The position numbers and the translations under genes were made by a program. From positions 1-64,000 of the forward strand of contig DASQFI010000067.1 of NCBI GenBank assembly GCA_035633215.1: a DNA stretch of 64,000 bases, in the 5' to 3' direction. Under the pieces are notes generated by a model. The model worked only from the letters and a program-made list of their open reading frames with translations, was not told the origin of the DNA and did not search any database. The DNA comes from DASQFI01 sp035633215. GTDB taxonomy: Bacteria > Acidobacteriota > Vicinamibacteria > Vicinamibacterales > SCN-69-37. Of the stretch, positions 1 through 7,727 are shown piece after piece. How positions within the stretch are numbered: the stretch's first letter is position 1; every line of letters begins with the position of its first letter.

Positions 1-1
1 G

Positions 2-1954
2 CCAGGCACGATGGCCGCCATCATCGAGTCGCCGCCGAGGCCGCTCGAGGCGCTCAAGCCCGACCTTCCCGACGAATTCGCCCGCATCCTGAGGCGCTGT
101 CTCGGCAAGGAACCCGCGCGTCGATATCAGAGCGCGCTGGACCTTCGCAACGACCTCGACGATCTCAGGCAGACGATCGCATCGACGTCGTCACCAGAGG
201 TGCGCGCGAGACGTGGCGGTGGCTCCACCCACTGGTGGAAGTGGGTGGCCGCAGCGGTGATTTTCGTTGGTGCCGGCGCGCTTCTAGGAATCGCGCTGCC
301 AATCGGCGATGCCGTCGAGACGGCGTCACTCTTCGACGGCCGCTTTCGGCGTCTCACGTCGCAGTCGGGCGAAGAGCTGTACCCGGGCCTGTCGGCCGAC
401 GGCGAGTTCCTCGTGTATGCGAGCCGAGCGGCGGGCAACTGGGACGTGTACCTGAAGAGAGTCCGCGGTGAAAAACCGATCAACCTGACGGAGGATTCGC
501 CTGCCGACGACACGCAGCCGGCGTTCTCGCCCGACGGCAGGTTCATCGCCTTCCGCTCGGAGCGGGCAGGAGGCGGCGTGTTTGTGATGGGAGCCACTGG
601 CGAAAACGTGCGGAAGCTGGCCGACGAGGGATTCAACCCCGGCTGGTCCGCCGATGGCACCGAGCTCGCCTACGCCATCGACGGCTTCCCCGAGCCATTC
701 AACAGGAGCATCATCCCGAGCGGGCTGTGGGCGGTTTCGGTCGCGACCGGTTCGAAGCGTCTGATCACTGCAGGCGATGCCGTCCAGCCGTCCTGGTCTC
801 CGCGCGGCGATCGCATCGCGTACTGGGGCGTCCATCTCGGCGGGCAGCGTGACATCTGGACCATTCCGACCGCCGGGGGCGATCCCGTCCAGGTGACGCG
901 CGACGCGGCCGCCGACTGGAATCCCGTCTGGTCTCCTGACGGCGCATTCCTGTATTTCGCCAGCGACCGCGGGGGCAGCATGAATCTCTGGCGCGTCGCC
1001 ATCGACGGGCGAACAGGCGCAGCTCGAGGGGAGCCGCAGCCGGCCACGACGCCGTCGGGATACACGCAGCACCCCGGATTCTCGCGCGACGGCCGGTCGA
1101 TGGCCTATGTCGAGGTCATCAACCGGATCAATCTCCAGCAGGTGGCGTTCGACCCGGCCCGAGCTCAGCCCTCCACCACACGGGTCTGGGTGACGCAGGG
1201 CGCCAGACCCACAAAAAACCCTGACGTCTCTCCGGATGGCGAGTGGATTGTGTTCGACTCGATCAGCGACAACCAGGAGGATCTGTTCATCGTCAGCAGC
1301 ACCGGCAAAGGTCTGCGGCAACTGACCAACGACGTCTACAAGGATCGTGGCGCGCGCTGGTCGCCCGATGCCAGCCGAATCGCGTTTCTGTCGGATCGGA
1401 GCGGGCGGTACGAGTGCTGGTCCGTCAATCCCGACGGAAGCGGGCTGAAGCAGCTCACCTTCACTTCTGGACCGCGGTATGCGCAAGCGCCGTTCTGGTC
1501 GCCGGACGGGACCCGGCTTGCCTGCAACATGCAGAACGGCGCGCCGCTCGTCATTGACTCGGGGCGGAACTGGCACGAGCAGAAGCCCGAGGTGGCGGCC
1601 CCGGGCCGCAACCCTGACACCGTGTTCTTCGCCCGGTCGTGGTCGCCCGACGGCCGCTCGCTCGTCGGCCGATCGGCCGCGGGTGCCATCATCAGCTTTG
1701 CGCTCGGCGCCGACCGGTTTCAGCAGCTCGCCCCCAGAGGAACGCAGCCGATCTGGCTCCGTGACAGTCGTCATGTGCTGTTCAGGCACGAAGGTGCGCT
1801 CTATCTGGCGAGCACCGAGGGGAAGGGAGTCACCGAACTGTTGTCCGCGGCACCGGACATGATCCAGTCGTTCACGATCTCTCGCGACAACCGAACGCTC
1901 TATCTTGCGGTGTCGACGAGCGAAGCCGACGTCTGGGCTGCGTCGCTGCGGTGA
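2..1954 (+). CDS. Membrane Ser/Thr protein kinase with PD40 propeller, 3' part (5' end outside window)
   Basis: The reading frame is open from the first full codon, so the true start lies left of the window. The first ~60 residues are the C-terminal lobe of a Hanks-type kinase (proline-rich segment, then DEFARILRRCLGKEPARRYQ). A basic linker and one membrane helix follow (WKWVAAAVIFVGAGALLG, around residues 80-100), then a long extracytoplasmic region with repeated FSPDGRFIAF / WSPDG-type PD40 (TolB-like beta-propeller) motifs. This is the usual architecture of a signalling kinase with an extracytoplasmic sensor propeller. The gene at 40369-43011 is a close paralogue along the whole aligned length and shows what the missing N-terminus should look like. 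Any internal ATG near base 11 is not the real start, because homology continues upstream of it. Confidence 0.9.
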   Translation, partial: PGTMAAIIESPPRPLEALKPDLPDEFARILRRCLGKEPARRYQSALDLRNDLDDLRQTIASTSSPEVRARRGGGSTHWWKWVAAAVIFVGAGALLGIALPIGDAVETASLFDGRFRRLTSQSGEELYPGLSADGEFLVYASRAAGNWDVYLKRVRGEKPINLTEDSPADDTQPAFSPDGRFIAFRSERAGGGVFVMGATGENVRKLADEGFNPGWSADGTELAYAIDGFPEPFNRSIIPSGLWAVSVATGSKRLITAGDAVQPSWSPRGDRIAYWGVHLGGQRDIWTIPTAGGDPVQVTRDAAADWNPVWSPDGAFLYFASDRGGSMNLWRVAIDGRTGAARGEPQPATTPSGYTQHPGFSRDGRSMAYVEVINRINLQQVAFDPARAQPSTTRVWVTQGARPTKNPDVSPDGEWIVFDSISDNQEDLFIVSSTGKGLRQLTNDVYKDRGARWSPDASRIAFLSDRSGRYECWSVNPDGSGLKQLTFTSGPRYAQAPFWSPDGTRLACNMQNGAPLVIDSGRNWHEQKPEVAAPGRNPDTVFFARSWSPDGRSLVGRSAAGAIISFALGADRFQQLAPRGTQPIWLRDSRHVLFRHEGALYLASTEGKGVTELLSAAPDMIQSFTISRDNRTLYLAVSTSEADVWAASLR

Positions 1955-1977
1955 CCGCAGCGACGAGCAGCAGCCCA

Positions 1978-2077
1978 GGGCCGTTCTCACTTTCCTGAAG
2001 CGAGCCATCTGCCGGAATTCGGCCGAATGTCTGGCGATCCATGCAGATTTTGCTCTACGAGAAGGTGAGAACGGCCC
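1978..2077. repeat. 100-bp palindromic element with 13-bp terminal inverted repeats
   Basis: The arms GGGCCGTTCTCAC (1978-1990) and GTGAGAACGGCCC (2065-2077) are exact reverse complements flanking about 74 bp of unrelated sequence. It lies between the convergent kinase and TonB-receptor genes. Size and design resemble the palindromic insertions found further right in the window, but the arm sequence differs. Confidence 0.6.
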
Positions 2078-2095
2078 CAGCCGCCTCAAAATGAA

Positions 2096-2121
2096 AAGGG
2101 CGGGGCCTCGGCCCCGCCCTT
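2096..2121 (-). terminator. Rho-independent terminator of the TonB-receptor gene
   Basis: A 12-bp GC-rich perfect stem with a minimal loop lies 24 bp beyond the receptor stop codon. On the minus strand it is followed by a T-rich run (TTTTCATTTT). It may also act on the convergent kinase transcript. Confidence 0.75.
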
Positions 2122-2144
2122 CCCATTCCAACCCGAGTTTCCCC

Positions 2145-5100
2145 TTAGAACCGTCCGGTCAGGTTCAGCTGAAATGCCCGCGCAGGCTGCTGGTTGCGCA
2201 TGAGCAGGAAGTTCGAGCTCCAGCTTTGATACGCGCTGTTGTAATTGAACTGCGTGTAGTCGCCCGCGTTGAGCAGGTTCAGGATGTTGCCCGATATCTC
2301 GAACTGGTAACGATCGTACCTCAGCACCTTGCCAACCTTCAGCCCAACGGTGACGATGGCTGGCGCCTGGAACTGGCCCTCGCCGCGGCTGCTGAAGACG
2401 TAGCGGTTGCGGGTCGACAGCGGATTGGCCGCCGTGGTCCCGTTCGCCAGCGGGAAGCTCGCCGGACCGTACGCCAGGATCTCCGGGTGGTTTGCGGGCA
2501 GCTGGTACAGGATCGCGCCCGACCACGGACCGGCCTGCACGGTCACGTTCCCGGCGACGTTGAAGTCATACGGCGCCCGCCAGACGCCGCCGAAGTTCAT
2601 CCGGTACTTCATCCACGTTGGACCGTAGCTCAGAGCGTTGCCCGTGTTGGGCAACGAGTCGCCATCGTTATTGCCCCGAGCCATGTAGAGGTTCTTGTCG
2701 TTGGCAAAGTGGTTGGGCTGCAGGTACCCCGCGCGATCGGTCGGGTTCCATGTGCCGTCCATCTTGTGCCACTGGCGGTTGAGGCCGGCCATGAACTGGA
2801 ACCCGTGCGACATGTTCTTCGTCATCGTGATCTCGATCGCCTGATACTTCAACGTGCTCCAGGTGTTGTTGGTCTGCTGGAGGATGATCCCCTGATTCGG
2901 GTCGACGCGGCCGAACCCGCCAAACGGCTCGCCCGGCCGGCTCGGCCAGAACCCGTTGATATCGACGTTCGCCCACATTTCCTTGTACTCGCGGTTGATG
3001 TAGGCGGCGTCGATGCCGATCTGCCACCGCAGCTGCTTGCGGTAGCCGACGATGAGCTCGTCGAGATAGGGCTGGTGCAGGTCGCCGGCGATTTGCTGGC
3101 TGGCGATGGCGCTGGTCGCGCGGGGTTGCAGCACGACCTCGCCGGGCTCACCCCAGACGCCATCCAGATCGTTGTCGTATTCGATTCGGATGTTGACCGT
3201 ATCATCCGCGCCGAAGATCGTCACGCCATCCCGGCCCATGACCTGCTCGCCGAGGCGGACCCAGCTCGCCCGAAGCACGTTCCTGGCGTCTTCGGTCAGC
3301 AGGTAGGTCGCGCCGATTCGGGGCTGAATGGTCCACGACTGTTGCCGTGTGATGTTCTGAATCTTGTCCACGCGCTTGACATAATCGAAGCGCATGCCAA
3401 GGTTGGCGGTCAGCCGGGAGCCCGGTCTCCAGTTGTCCTGGACGTAGACGGCGTAGTTGCTGTCGCGTGCCTTGCGGGTCTGCACCTCGGCGGGGCTGGC
3501 ATAGTAGCGACGGAACGGCCTCGTGCCGAGCGACGGGTTGTTGACGTCCACGGGAGTCCGGAATTCCTGGTAGAACCCGTCGTTGGCGTAGACGGTCAGC
3601 TGATCGTAGATGTTCTGCGGCTCGATGAAAAAGCCCGTCTGCAACTCGTGGGATCCACCCCATCCTGACTTGAAATACGTGGCGTCCCCGCGAATCAGCC
3701 ACAACGACGCGGGCACAAAGCCCAGCGTGTCGACGTTCCCGCCCTCGAGGATGCGGTTGTTGCCGGTGATCAACCCGCCCGAAATGGTCGTCCCCTCGTA
3801 GATCTCGATGTTGGGGCCCTTCAGGTCGCTCCCGAACACCGAGTAGGTGTCGTTGTCGGAGCCGTGTTTGTTGTTGTAGCCGAGGGAGAACGCCGTGGTA
3901 AATCGCTGGCCCCATGCCGACGACAACTTCGCGTTGTAGACGTTGCCGCCGTTTCCATACGAATTGATCTGATCGAAGTAGTACTCCCAGTTGTTCTGAC
4001 CGGTCGTCCGATCGCGCTGGAAGAAGCCCGACAGCTCATGGTTCTGCCCGATCCGGCCGGTGACCTTTACGTACGGCTGGTACCCTTCGATCTTCTGATC
4101 GAAGATCGTCGCGTTGGGATAGTACGCCTGGATGTCATCGATGTTCTTCTGCACGCGGCTGATGCCCGTGGCCACGCGTGAGACCCGGAAGGCGCCGAAA
4201 AACCAGAGGCGATCCCTCTGGATGGGTCCGCCGAACCCGCCGTCGAACTGCTTGATGTCGGCCTGCACGGGGCTGCCGCCCGTGGAAACGCAGGTCTTGT
4301 TCGGGCAGGCCGTAATCGGGATCTGCGACGGCAGAGGGAACTCGGTCCGGTGGTGCGTATTGTTGGCGTTCCAACTGAGCGGCTGAAAGGCGTATCCGGC
4401 GGTTCCCTTGAACTGATTGCCGCCGCTCTTCGTGATGACGTTGATGGCCAGCCCCGTGCCCATCGGCGTCGCCGCGTCGGAGCCGCCCGTCTTCACCTGC
4501 GTGTCCTTGATCATGTCCGTGCCCATCTGCACGTAGGTGAGCTGGAAGTCGTTGTAGTTGCCGGCCTGCATCCCTTCGAGTTGGACGACGTGGGCGAAGT
4601 GCTCGGTGGCGTGGCCGAAGTAGACCATGCGCCCGCTGCCGTCGTCGAACGGCCGCAAGTGCACGCCCGGTGTCAGTTCGAGAAAGTCCGTCCAGTTCTT
4701 GCGCGAGGCGAGCGGCAGGCTCTTCTGGAATTCGCCGTCGATGTTGAGCACGTTGCCGGGTTTGCTCACCTCGAGCATCGGCGAGTCGCCGCTGACCGTG
4801 AGTGTTTCGGTCACGCCGGCGACCTTTAGCGTGATGTCCACGGCGAAATTCGCGTTGGCGGGAAGCACGATGCCCTCACGCGTGACGGTCGCAAAGCCAC
4901 TCAGCTTCGCCGTGATGGTGTAGGTCGTCGGCGGGAGACCCACGAGCCGGTAGGCGCCTTCGGCATCCGTGGTTCCGACCGCCGGTTTGATGACGTCGGG
5001 GCTCGTCGCCGTCACCGTGACGCCCGGCAACAGGGTGCCCTGTTCGTCCTTCACATACCCGCGAAGGCTGCCGCCGGTCTGCGCCGCGGCCAGCTCGACG

Positions 5101-5153
5101 CCGATGACGAGCACGTACGTCACGAGCGCCCCAATCGATATTGACGTCTTCAT
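2145..5153 (-). CDS. TonB-dependent receptor, Oar-like, with N-terminal carboxypeptidase-regulatory-like domain
   Basis: Outer-membrane protein of 1002 residues. An N-terminal signal peptide (MKTSISIGALVTYVLVIGVE, cleavage near AAAQ) precedes a carboxypeptidase-regulatory-like beta-sandwich (about residues 28-110, GYVKDEQGTLLPGVTVTA). A TonB plug follows (INVITKSGGNQFKG region), then a large beta-barrel ending in phenylalanine (NLTGRF), as expected for BAM recognition. The ATG at 5153 is chosen because GGAGGG lies just upstream and it begins the signal peptide; an in-frame ATG 31 codons further upstream would bury the signal. Substrate cannot be told from sequence; Oar-like receptors of this type are usually assigned to uptake of large organic compounds. 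It is convergent with the kinase at the window start and divergent from the glycosyltransferase gene. Confidence 0.9.
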   Translation of the reverse strand: MKTSISIGALVTYVLVIGVELAAAQTGGSLRGYVKDEQGTLLPGVTVTATSPDVIKPAVGTTDAEGAYRLVGLPPTTYTITAKLSGFATVTREGIVLPANANFAVDITLKVAGVTETLTVSGDSPMLEVSKPGNVLNIDGEFQKSLPLASRKNWTDFLELTPGVHLRPFDDGSGRMVYFGHATEHFAHVVQLEGMQAGNYNDFQLTYVQMGTDMIKDTQVKTGGSDAATPMGTGLAINVITKSGGNQFKGTAGYAFQPLSWNANNTHHRTEFPLPSQIPITACPNKTCVSTGGSPVQADIKQFDGGFGGPIQRDRLWFFGAFRVSRVATGISRVQKNIDDIQAYYPNATIFDQKIEGYQPYVKVTGRIGQNHELSGFFQRDRTTGQNNWEYYFDQINSYGNGGNVYNAKLSSAWGQRFTTAFSLGYNNKHGSDNDTYSVFGSDLKGPNIEIYEGTTISGGLITGNNRILEGGNVDTLGFVPASLWLIRGDATYFKSGWGGSHELQTGFFIEPQNIYDQLTVYANDGFYQEFRTPVDVNNPSLGTRPFRRYYASPAEVQTRKARDSNYAVYVQDNWRPGSRLTANLGMRFDYVKRVDKIQNITRQQSWTIQPRIGATYLLTEDARNVLRASWVRLGEQVMGRDGVTIFGADDTVNIRIEYDNDLDGVWGEPGEVVLQPRATSAIASQQIAGDLHQPYLDELIVGYRKQLRWQIGIDAAYINREYKEMWANVDINGFWPSRPGEPFGGFGRVDPNQGIILQQTNNTWSTLKYQAIEITMTKNMSHGFQFMAGLNRQWHKMDGTWNPTDRAGYLQPNHFANDKNLYMARGNNDGDSLPNTGNALSYGPTWMKYRMNFGGVWRAPYDFNVAGNVTVQAGPWSGAILYQLPANHPEILAYGPASFPLANGTTAANPLSTRNRYVFSSRGEGQFQAPAIVTVGLKVGKVLRYDRYQFEISGNILNLLNAGDYTQFNYNSAYQSWSSNFLLMRNQQPARAFQLNLTGRF

Positions 5154-5261
5154 CGATTCCCTCCTGCCAGATGTGTTGACTCCGATCCAGAATCGCCGGT
5201 GGGAAACGGCGGGCAGATGCCCGTCTGGGGAGGAGTATAGCCCCATAAGCGAGGGGCAGCC

Positions 5262-7481
5262 ATGGCTTCAGGCTCCAAAGCCCGTCAAGCTTTTCGCGAC
5301 GCCCGAAGCGCGAAGACCGAAGCCCGGAGATTCAGGGTGGGATTCGGGTTGGTGATCGCCATCGCGTTTCTGATCAAGGCGGTCGTGCTCGCGCAACTGC
5401 ACGATCATCCGCTGCTCCAGCCGCAGGGCGAGCTTGACACGACCACCTACGTCGAGCTGGCTCGGAGGGTCGCCGAGGGCGGGCCGCTTGCGGTCAGGGA
5501 GCCGTTCTTCGTCTCGCCGCTGTATGTCTTTTTCCTGGCGGCGATCTTCAAGGCGGGCGGATCGCTGCTCGCCGCGCGCGTCGTCCAGATTCTGCTCGGT
5601 GCCGTCGGCGTCGGGCTGATTTGGGCGTTGGCGCGGTTCTGGTTCGGCGAACGCGCGGCCTGGCTGGCTGCGGCGCTGGCCCTTCTCACCGGCCTGTTTA
5701 CCTTCTACGAGATCCTGATCCTCCAGTCGGCGCTGGACCCCTTCCTGACCGCCGGCGCCCTGTGGTTGGTTTCGCGAGCGTATGCCGGCGGCGGTACACG
5801 ATTGCACGCGGCCGCCGGGATCTGTCTGGGCCTGTTCACCCTCAATCGTCCGAACGCGCTCATCTATACGCTCGTCGCCGGCACCTTCGTCGCGATCCGC
5901 GCCGTCAGGAACTATCGGGGGCGGGGAAACGCGGCGACGCGCGGACGAGACCCTTCGATTTCGCTCAGTGCAGGCTCATCGATCGCTGCGTTTGTCATCG
6001 GGCTGCTGCTCGTGATCGGCGCCAACGCGTTGCGCAACTACATCGTCTCAGGCGAAGCCATTCTGGTGTCTTCGCATGGTGGCCTCAATTTCTATATCGG
6101 CAACCACGCCGGAGCTCGGGGCATCTACGATCGCATTCCCGGCATCACGCCGTCCATCGTCGGCCAGATGCGCGATTCGACGCGGGTGGCCGAAACCGAC
6201 GTGGGCCGACAACTCACGCCCAGCGAAGTGTCCGACTACTTCTACCGGCTGGCGCGGCGGTGGATGGCCGAGCATCCGCGCGACGCGCTTGCGCTCTTCG
6301 TGCGCAAGCTGGCCCTTGTCATCAACTCCGTGAACGTGCCGCTCAACTACAGCTATGCGTACTACAGCCGCGACGAGAACACGCTGCTCCGGTTTCTCGT
6401 GATCGGGCCCTGGCTGCTCGTGCCGCTTGGGGTGATCGGCCTGCTGCTCCCGGGCGCTCGCGTGCGCCACGGCGGCTTCTGGGTATTCGCGTCGTTCGTC
6501 CCGGTCTACGCCGTGGCAGTCGCGATCTTCTTCGTGTCGTCGCGCTATCGCCTGCCGCTCCTCGTTCCCTTGTGTCCCCTGGCAGCGGCAACGCTGGCGT
6601 GGCTCGGCGATCGGATCCGGGCACGTGACGCGAGACACCTCGTGCCGGCGGCGCTCGGGATCTTCGCCGTCGCAGCCCTTGCACAGTGGGATCTCCAGCT
6701 CGATGACGGCCGCACCGGCGAACAAACGCGAAAAGCCGTCTGGCTCATCGAGCAGGGCGCGCACGAGGACGCGCGACGCTACATGGCCTCGATTGCGGCC
6801 GATCCGGGCTATCCGGCGGCGCTTCAGTTCAAAGTCGGCGAGGCTTTCGCGACGGCGGGGAAATACGACGACGCGATTGCGCACTACCAGGAGGCGCTTC
6901 GTGCCGGCGGCCCCGACAGCAATGCAGCGCAGACGCAGCTCGCCTTGGGGCAGGCGCTCGTCGTCCTTAATCGAAGCCGTGAGGCGATCGCGCCGCTCGA
7001 GATCGCCGTCGGGCAGAAGTTCCGGCCCGACGTGTCGAGCGTGTGGCTGGTCAGAGCGCTCGTTCTGGCCGGCGAGCCGCAGCGCGCGCGCGACAGGCTC
7101 TCGGCCCTCTCGGACGACCTCTCGGCATCGCGGTACGAAACGGGATACGAGCTTGGCGAGCTGGCGCTCGAGATCGGTGACGCCGTCCAGGCGAGGCGCT
7201 GGCTGACGTCAGCGGTGCGACTGAAACCGGATCGCGCCGACGCGCAGGAGAAGCTCGGCGTCGCCAGCCTGCTGCTCGGCAAGCCGGCCGACGCGCTGCC
7301 CGCTTTCGAGGCGGCCTGTCGTCTCGATCCCGTCAGTGCGAGCGCGCATCTGAACCTCGCGGTCGCCTACGCGCAATTGGGCCGGACGAATGAGGCGAGA
7401 GCGGCGGCCGAGCGGGCGCTGCAACTGGATCCGGCCGAACCGCGGACGCGCGCCTTGCTGGACAAGTTGCAGCGGCGCTGA
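5262..7481 (+). CDS. Membrane glycosyltransferase (GT39/ArnT-like) fused to C-terminal TPR domain
   Basis: Protein of 739 residues. About ten hydrophobic segments fill residues 25-475. The first periplasmic loop carries an acidic GELDTTTY motif, the position of the catalytic Asp/Glu in polyprenyl-phosphate-dependent mannosyl/arabinosyl transferases. Residues ~515-735 are soluble tetratricopeptide repeats (for example VGEAFATAGKYDDAIAHYQEAL and LNLAVAYAQLGRTNEARAAAERAL). Such GT39-TPR fusions are common in Acidobacteriota; the probable role is sugar transfer from a lipid carrier at the cell envelope, acceptor unknown. GAGGGG precedes the ATG at 5262. A repeat-derived insertion encodes residues ~229-239 between membrane helices. 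Confidence 0.8.
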   Translation: MASGSKARQAFRDARSAKTEARRFRVGFGLVIAIAFLIKAVVLAQLHDHPLLQPQGELDTTTYVELARRVAEGGPLAVREPFFVSPLYVFFLAAIFKAGGSLLAARVVQILLGAVGVGLIWALARFWFGERAAWLAAALALLTGLFTFYEILILQSALDPFLTAGALWLVSRAYAGGGTRLHAAAGICLGLFTLNRPNALIYTLVAGTFVAIRAVRNYRGRGNAATRGRDPSISLSAGSSIAAFVIGLLLVIGANALRNYIVSGEAILVSSHGGLNFYIGNHAGARGIYDRIPGITPSIVGQMRDSTRVAETDVGRQLTPSEVSDYFYRLARRWMAEHPRDALALFVRKLALVINSVNVPLNYSYAYYSRDENTLLRFLVIGPWLLVPLGVIGLLLPGARVRHGGFWVFASFVPVYAVAVAIFFVSSRYRLPLLVPLCPLAAATLAWLGDRIRARDARHLVPAALGIFAVAALAQWDLQLDDGRTGEQTRKAVWLIEQGAHEDARRYMASIAADPGYPAALQFKVGEAFATAGKYDDAIAHYQEALRAGGPDSNAAQTQLALGQALVVLNRSREAIAPLEIAVGQKFRPDVSSVWLVRALVLAGEPQRARDRLSALSDDLSASRYETGYELGELALEIGDAVQARRWLTSAVRLKPDRADAQEKLGVASLLLGKPADALPAFEAACRLDPVSASAHLNLAVAYAQLGRTNEARAAAERALQLDPAEPRTRALLDKLQRR
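5947..5977. repeat. Dispersed repeat (CCCTTCGATTTCGCTCAG type) translated within the glycosyltransferase gene
   Basis: The segment contains GACCCTTCGATTTCGCTCAG followed by TGCAGGCTC, which I recognise as a very common intergenic repeat of environmental GC-rich genomes (usual form CCCTTCGACTTCGCTCAGGG). Here it is read in frame as RDPSISLSAGS inside the loop after GRGNAATRG. Confidence 0.5.
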
Positions 7482-7537
7482 CGGGCCGTTTCGCACTTGA
7501 CAATCCTTCGGCGGGAGCCACAATCGACGCGGCTGCC

Positions 7538-7701
7538 TAGAGCCGTTTTCGATGTAGCGCGAAAACGGCTCGAGCGGTTTTCTCAGAAGGGGGCCAAAGG
7601 GGTCAGGTCTTGTATTGCAACATTTTCTGGAAGGACACGGGCAAAATGTTGCAATACAAGACCTGACCCCTTTGGCTACACAGAAACGAAAACCGCTCTA
7701 G
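7538..7701. repeat. Composite nested palindrome upstream of frdA
   Basis: The outer halves TAGAGCCGTTTTCGATGTAG (7538-7557) and CTACACAGAAACGAAAACCG (from 7676) correspond to a solo element found inverted at 28993-29040, where they are contiguous. Here they are separated by about 115 bp (7561-7675) that contain a second palindrome. The structure reads as one repeat inserted into the centre of another, ending 26 bp before the frdA start codon. Confidence 0.75.
7594..7675. repeat. 33-bp perfect inverted repeat, 16-nt loop (REPIN-like)
   Basis: Arms 7594-7626 and 7643-7675 are perfect reverse complements. Each includes GGGGTCAGGTCTTGTATTGC or its complement. This motif type is known from intergenic repeats mobilised by REP-associated Y1 tyrosine transposases; no transposase gene lies in the window. 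Confidence 0.8.
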
Positions 7702-7727
7702 CGTCCATTTCGGCGAATCGGCCACTT

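Noticed and set aside
326..2131. 601-codon open frame antisense to the first kinase
   Set aside because: It is a GC-rich shadow frame; the composition is Arg/Pro/Gly-heavy with no domain, and the paralogue shows the same shadow at 41380-43248. The sense strand encodes a clear PD40 protein.
1905..3668. 587-codon plus-strand frame over the TonB receptor
   Set aside because: Antisense to conserved receptor sequence, starts inside the upstream kinase gene and crosses a terminator hairpin; low-complexity shadow frame.
7594..7675. Perfect inverted repeat as a CRISPR repeat pair or att site
   Set aside because: Only two arms facing each other with a short loop; no direct-repeat array, cas or integrase gene. 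Better explained as a REPIN-like palindrome.
7497..7727. N-terminal extension of FrdA by 77 codons
   Set aside because: It would translate the nested palindromic repeat; FrdA homology begins at the ATG at 7728.
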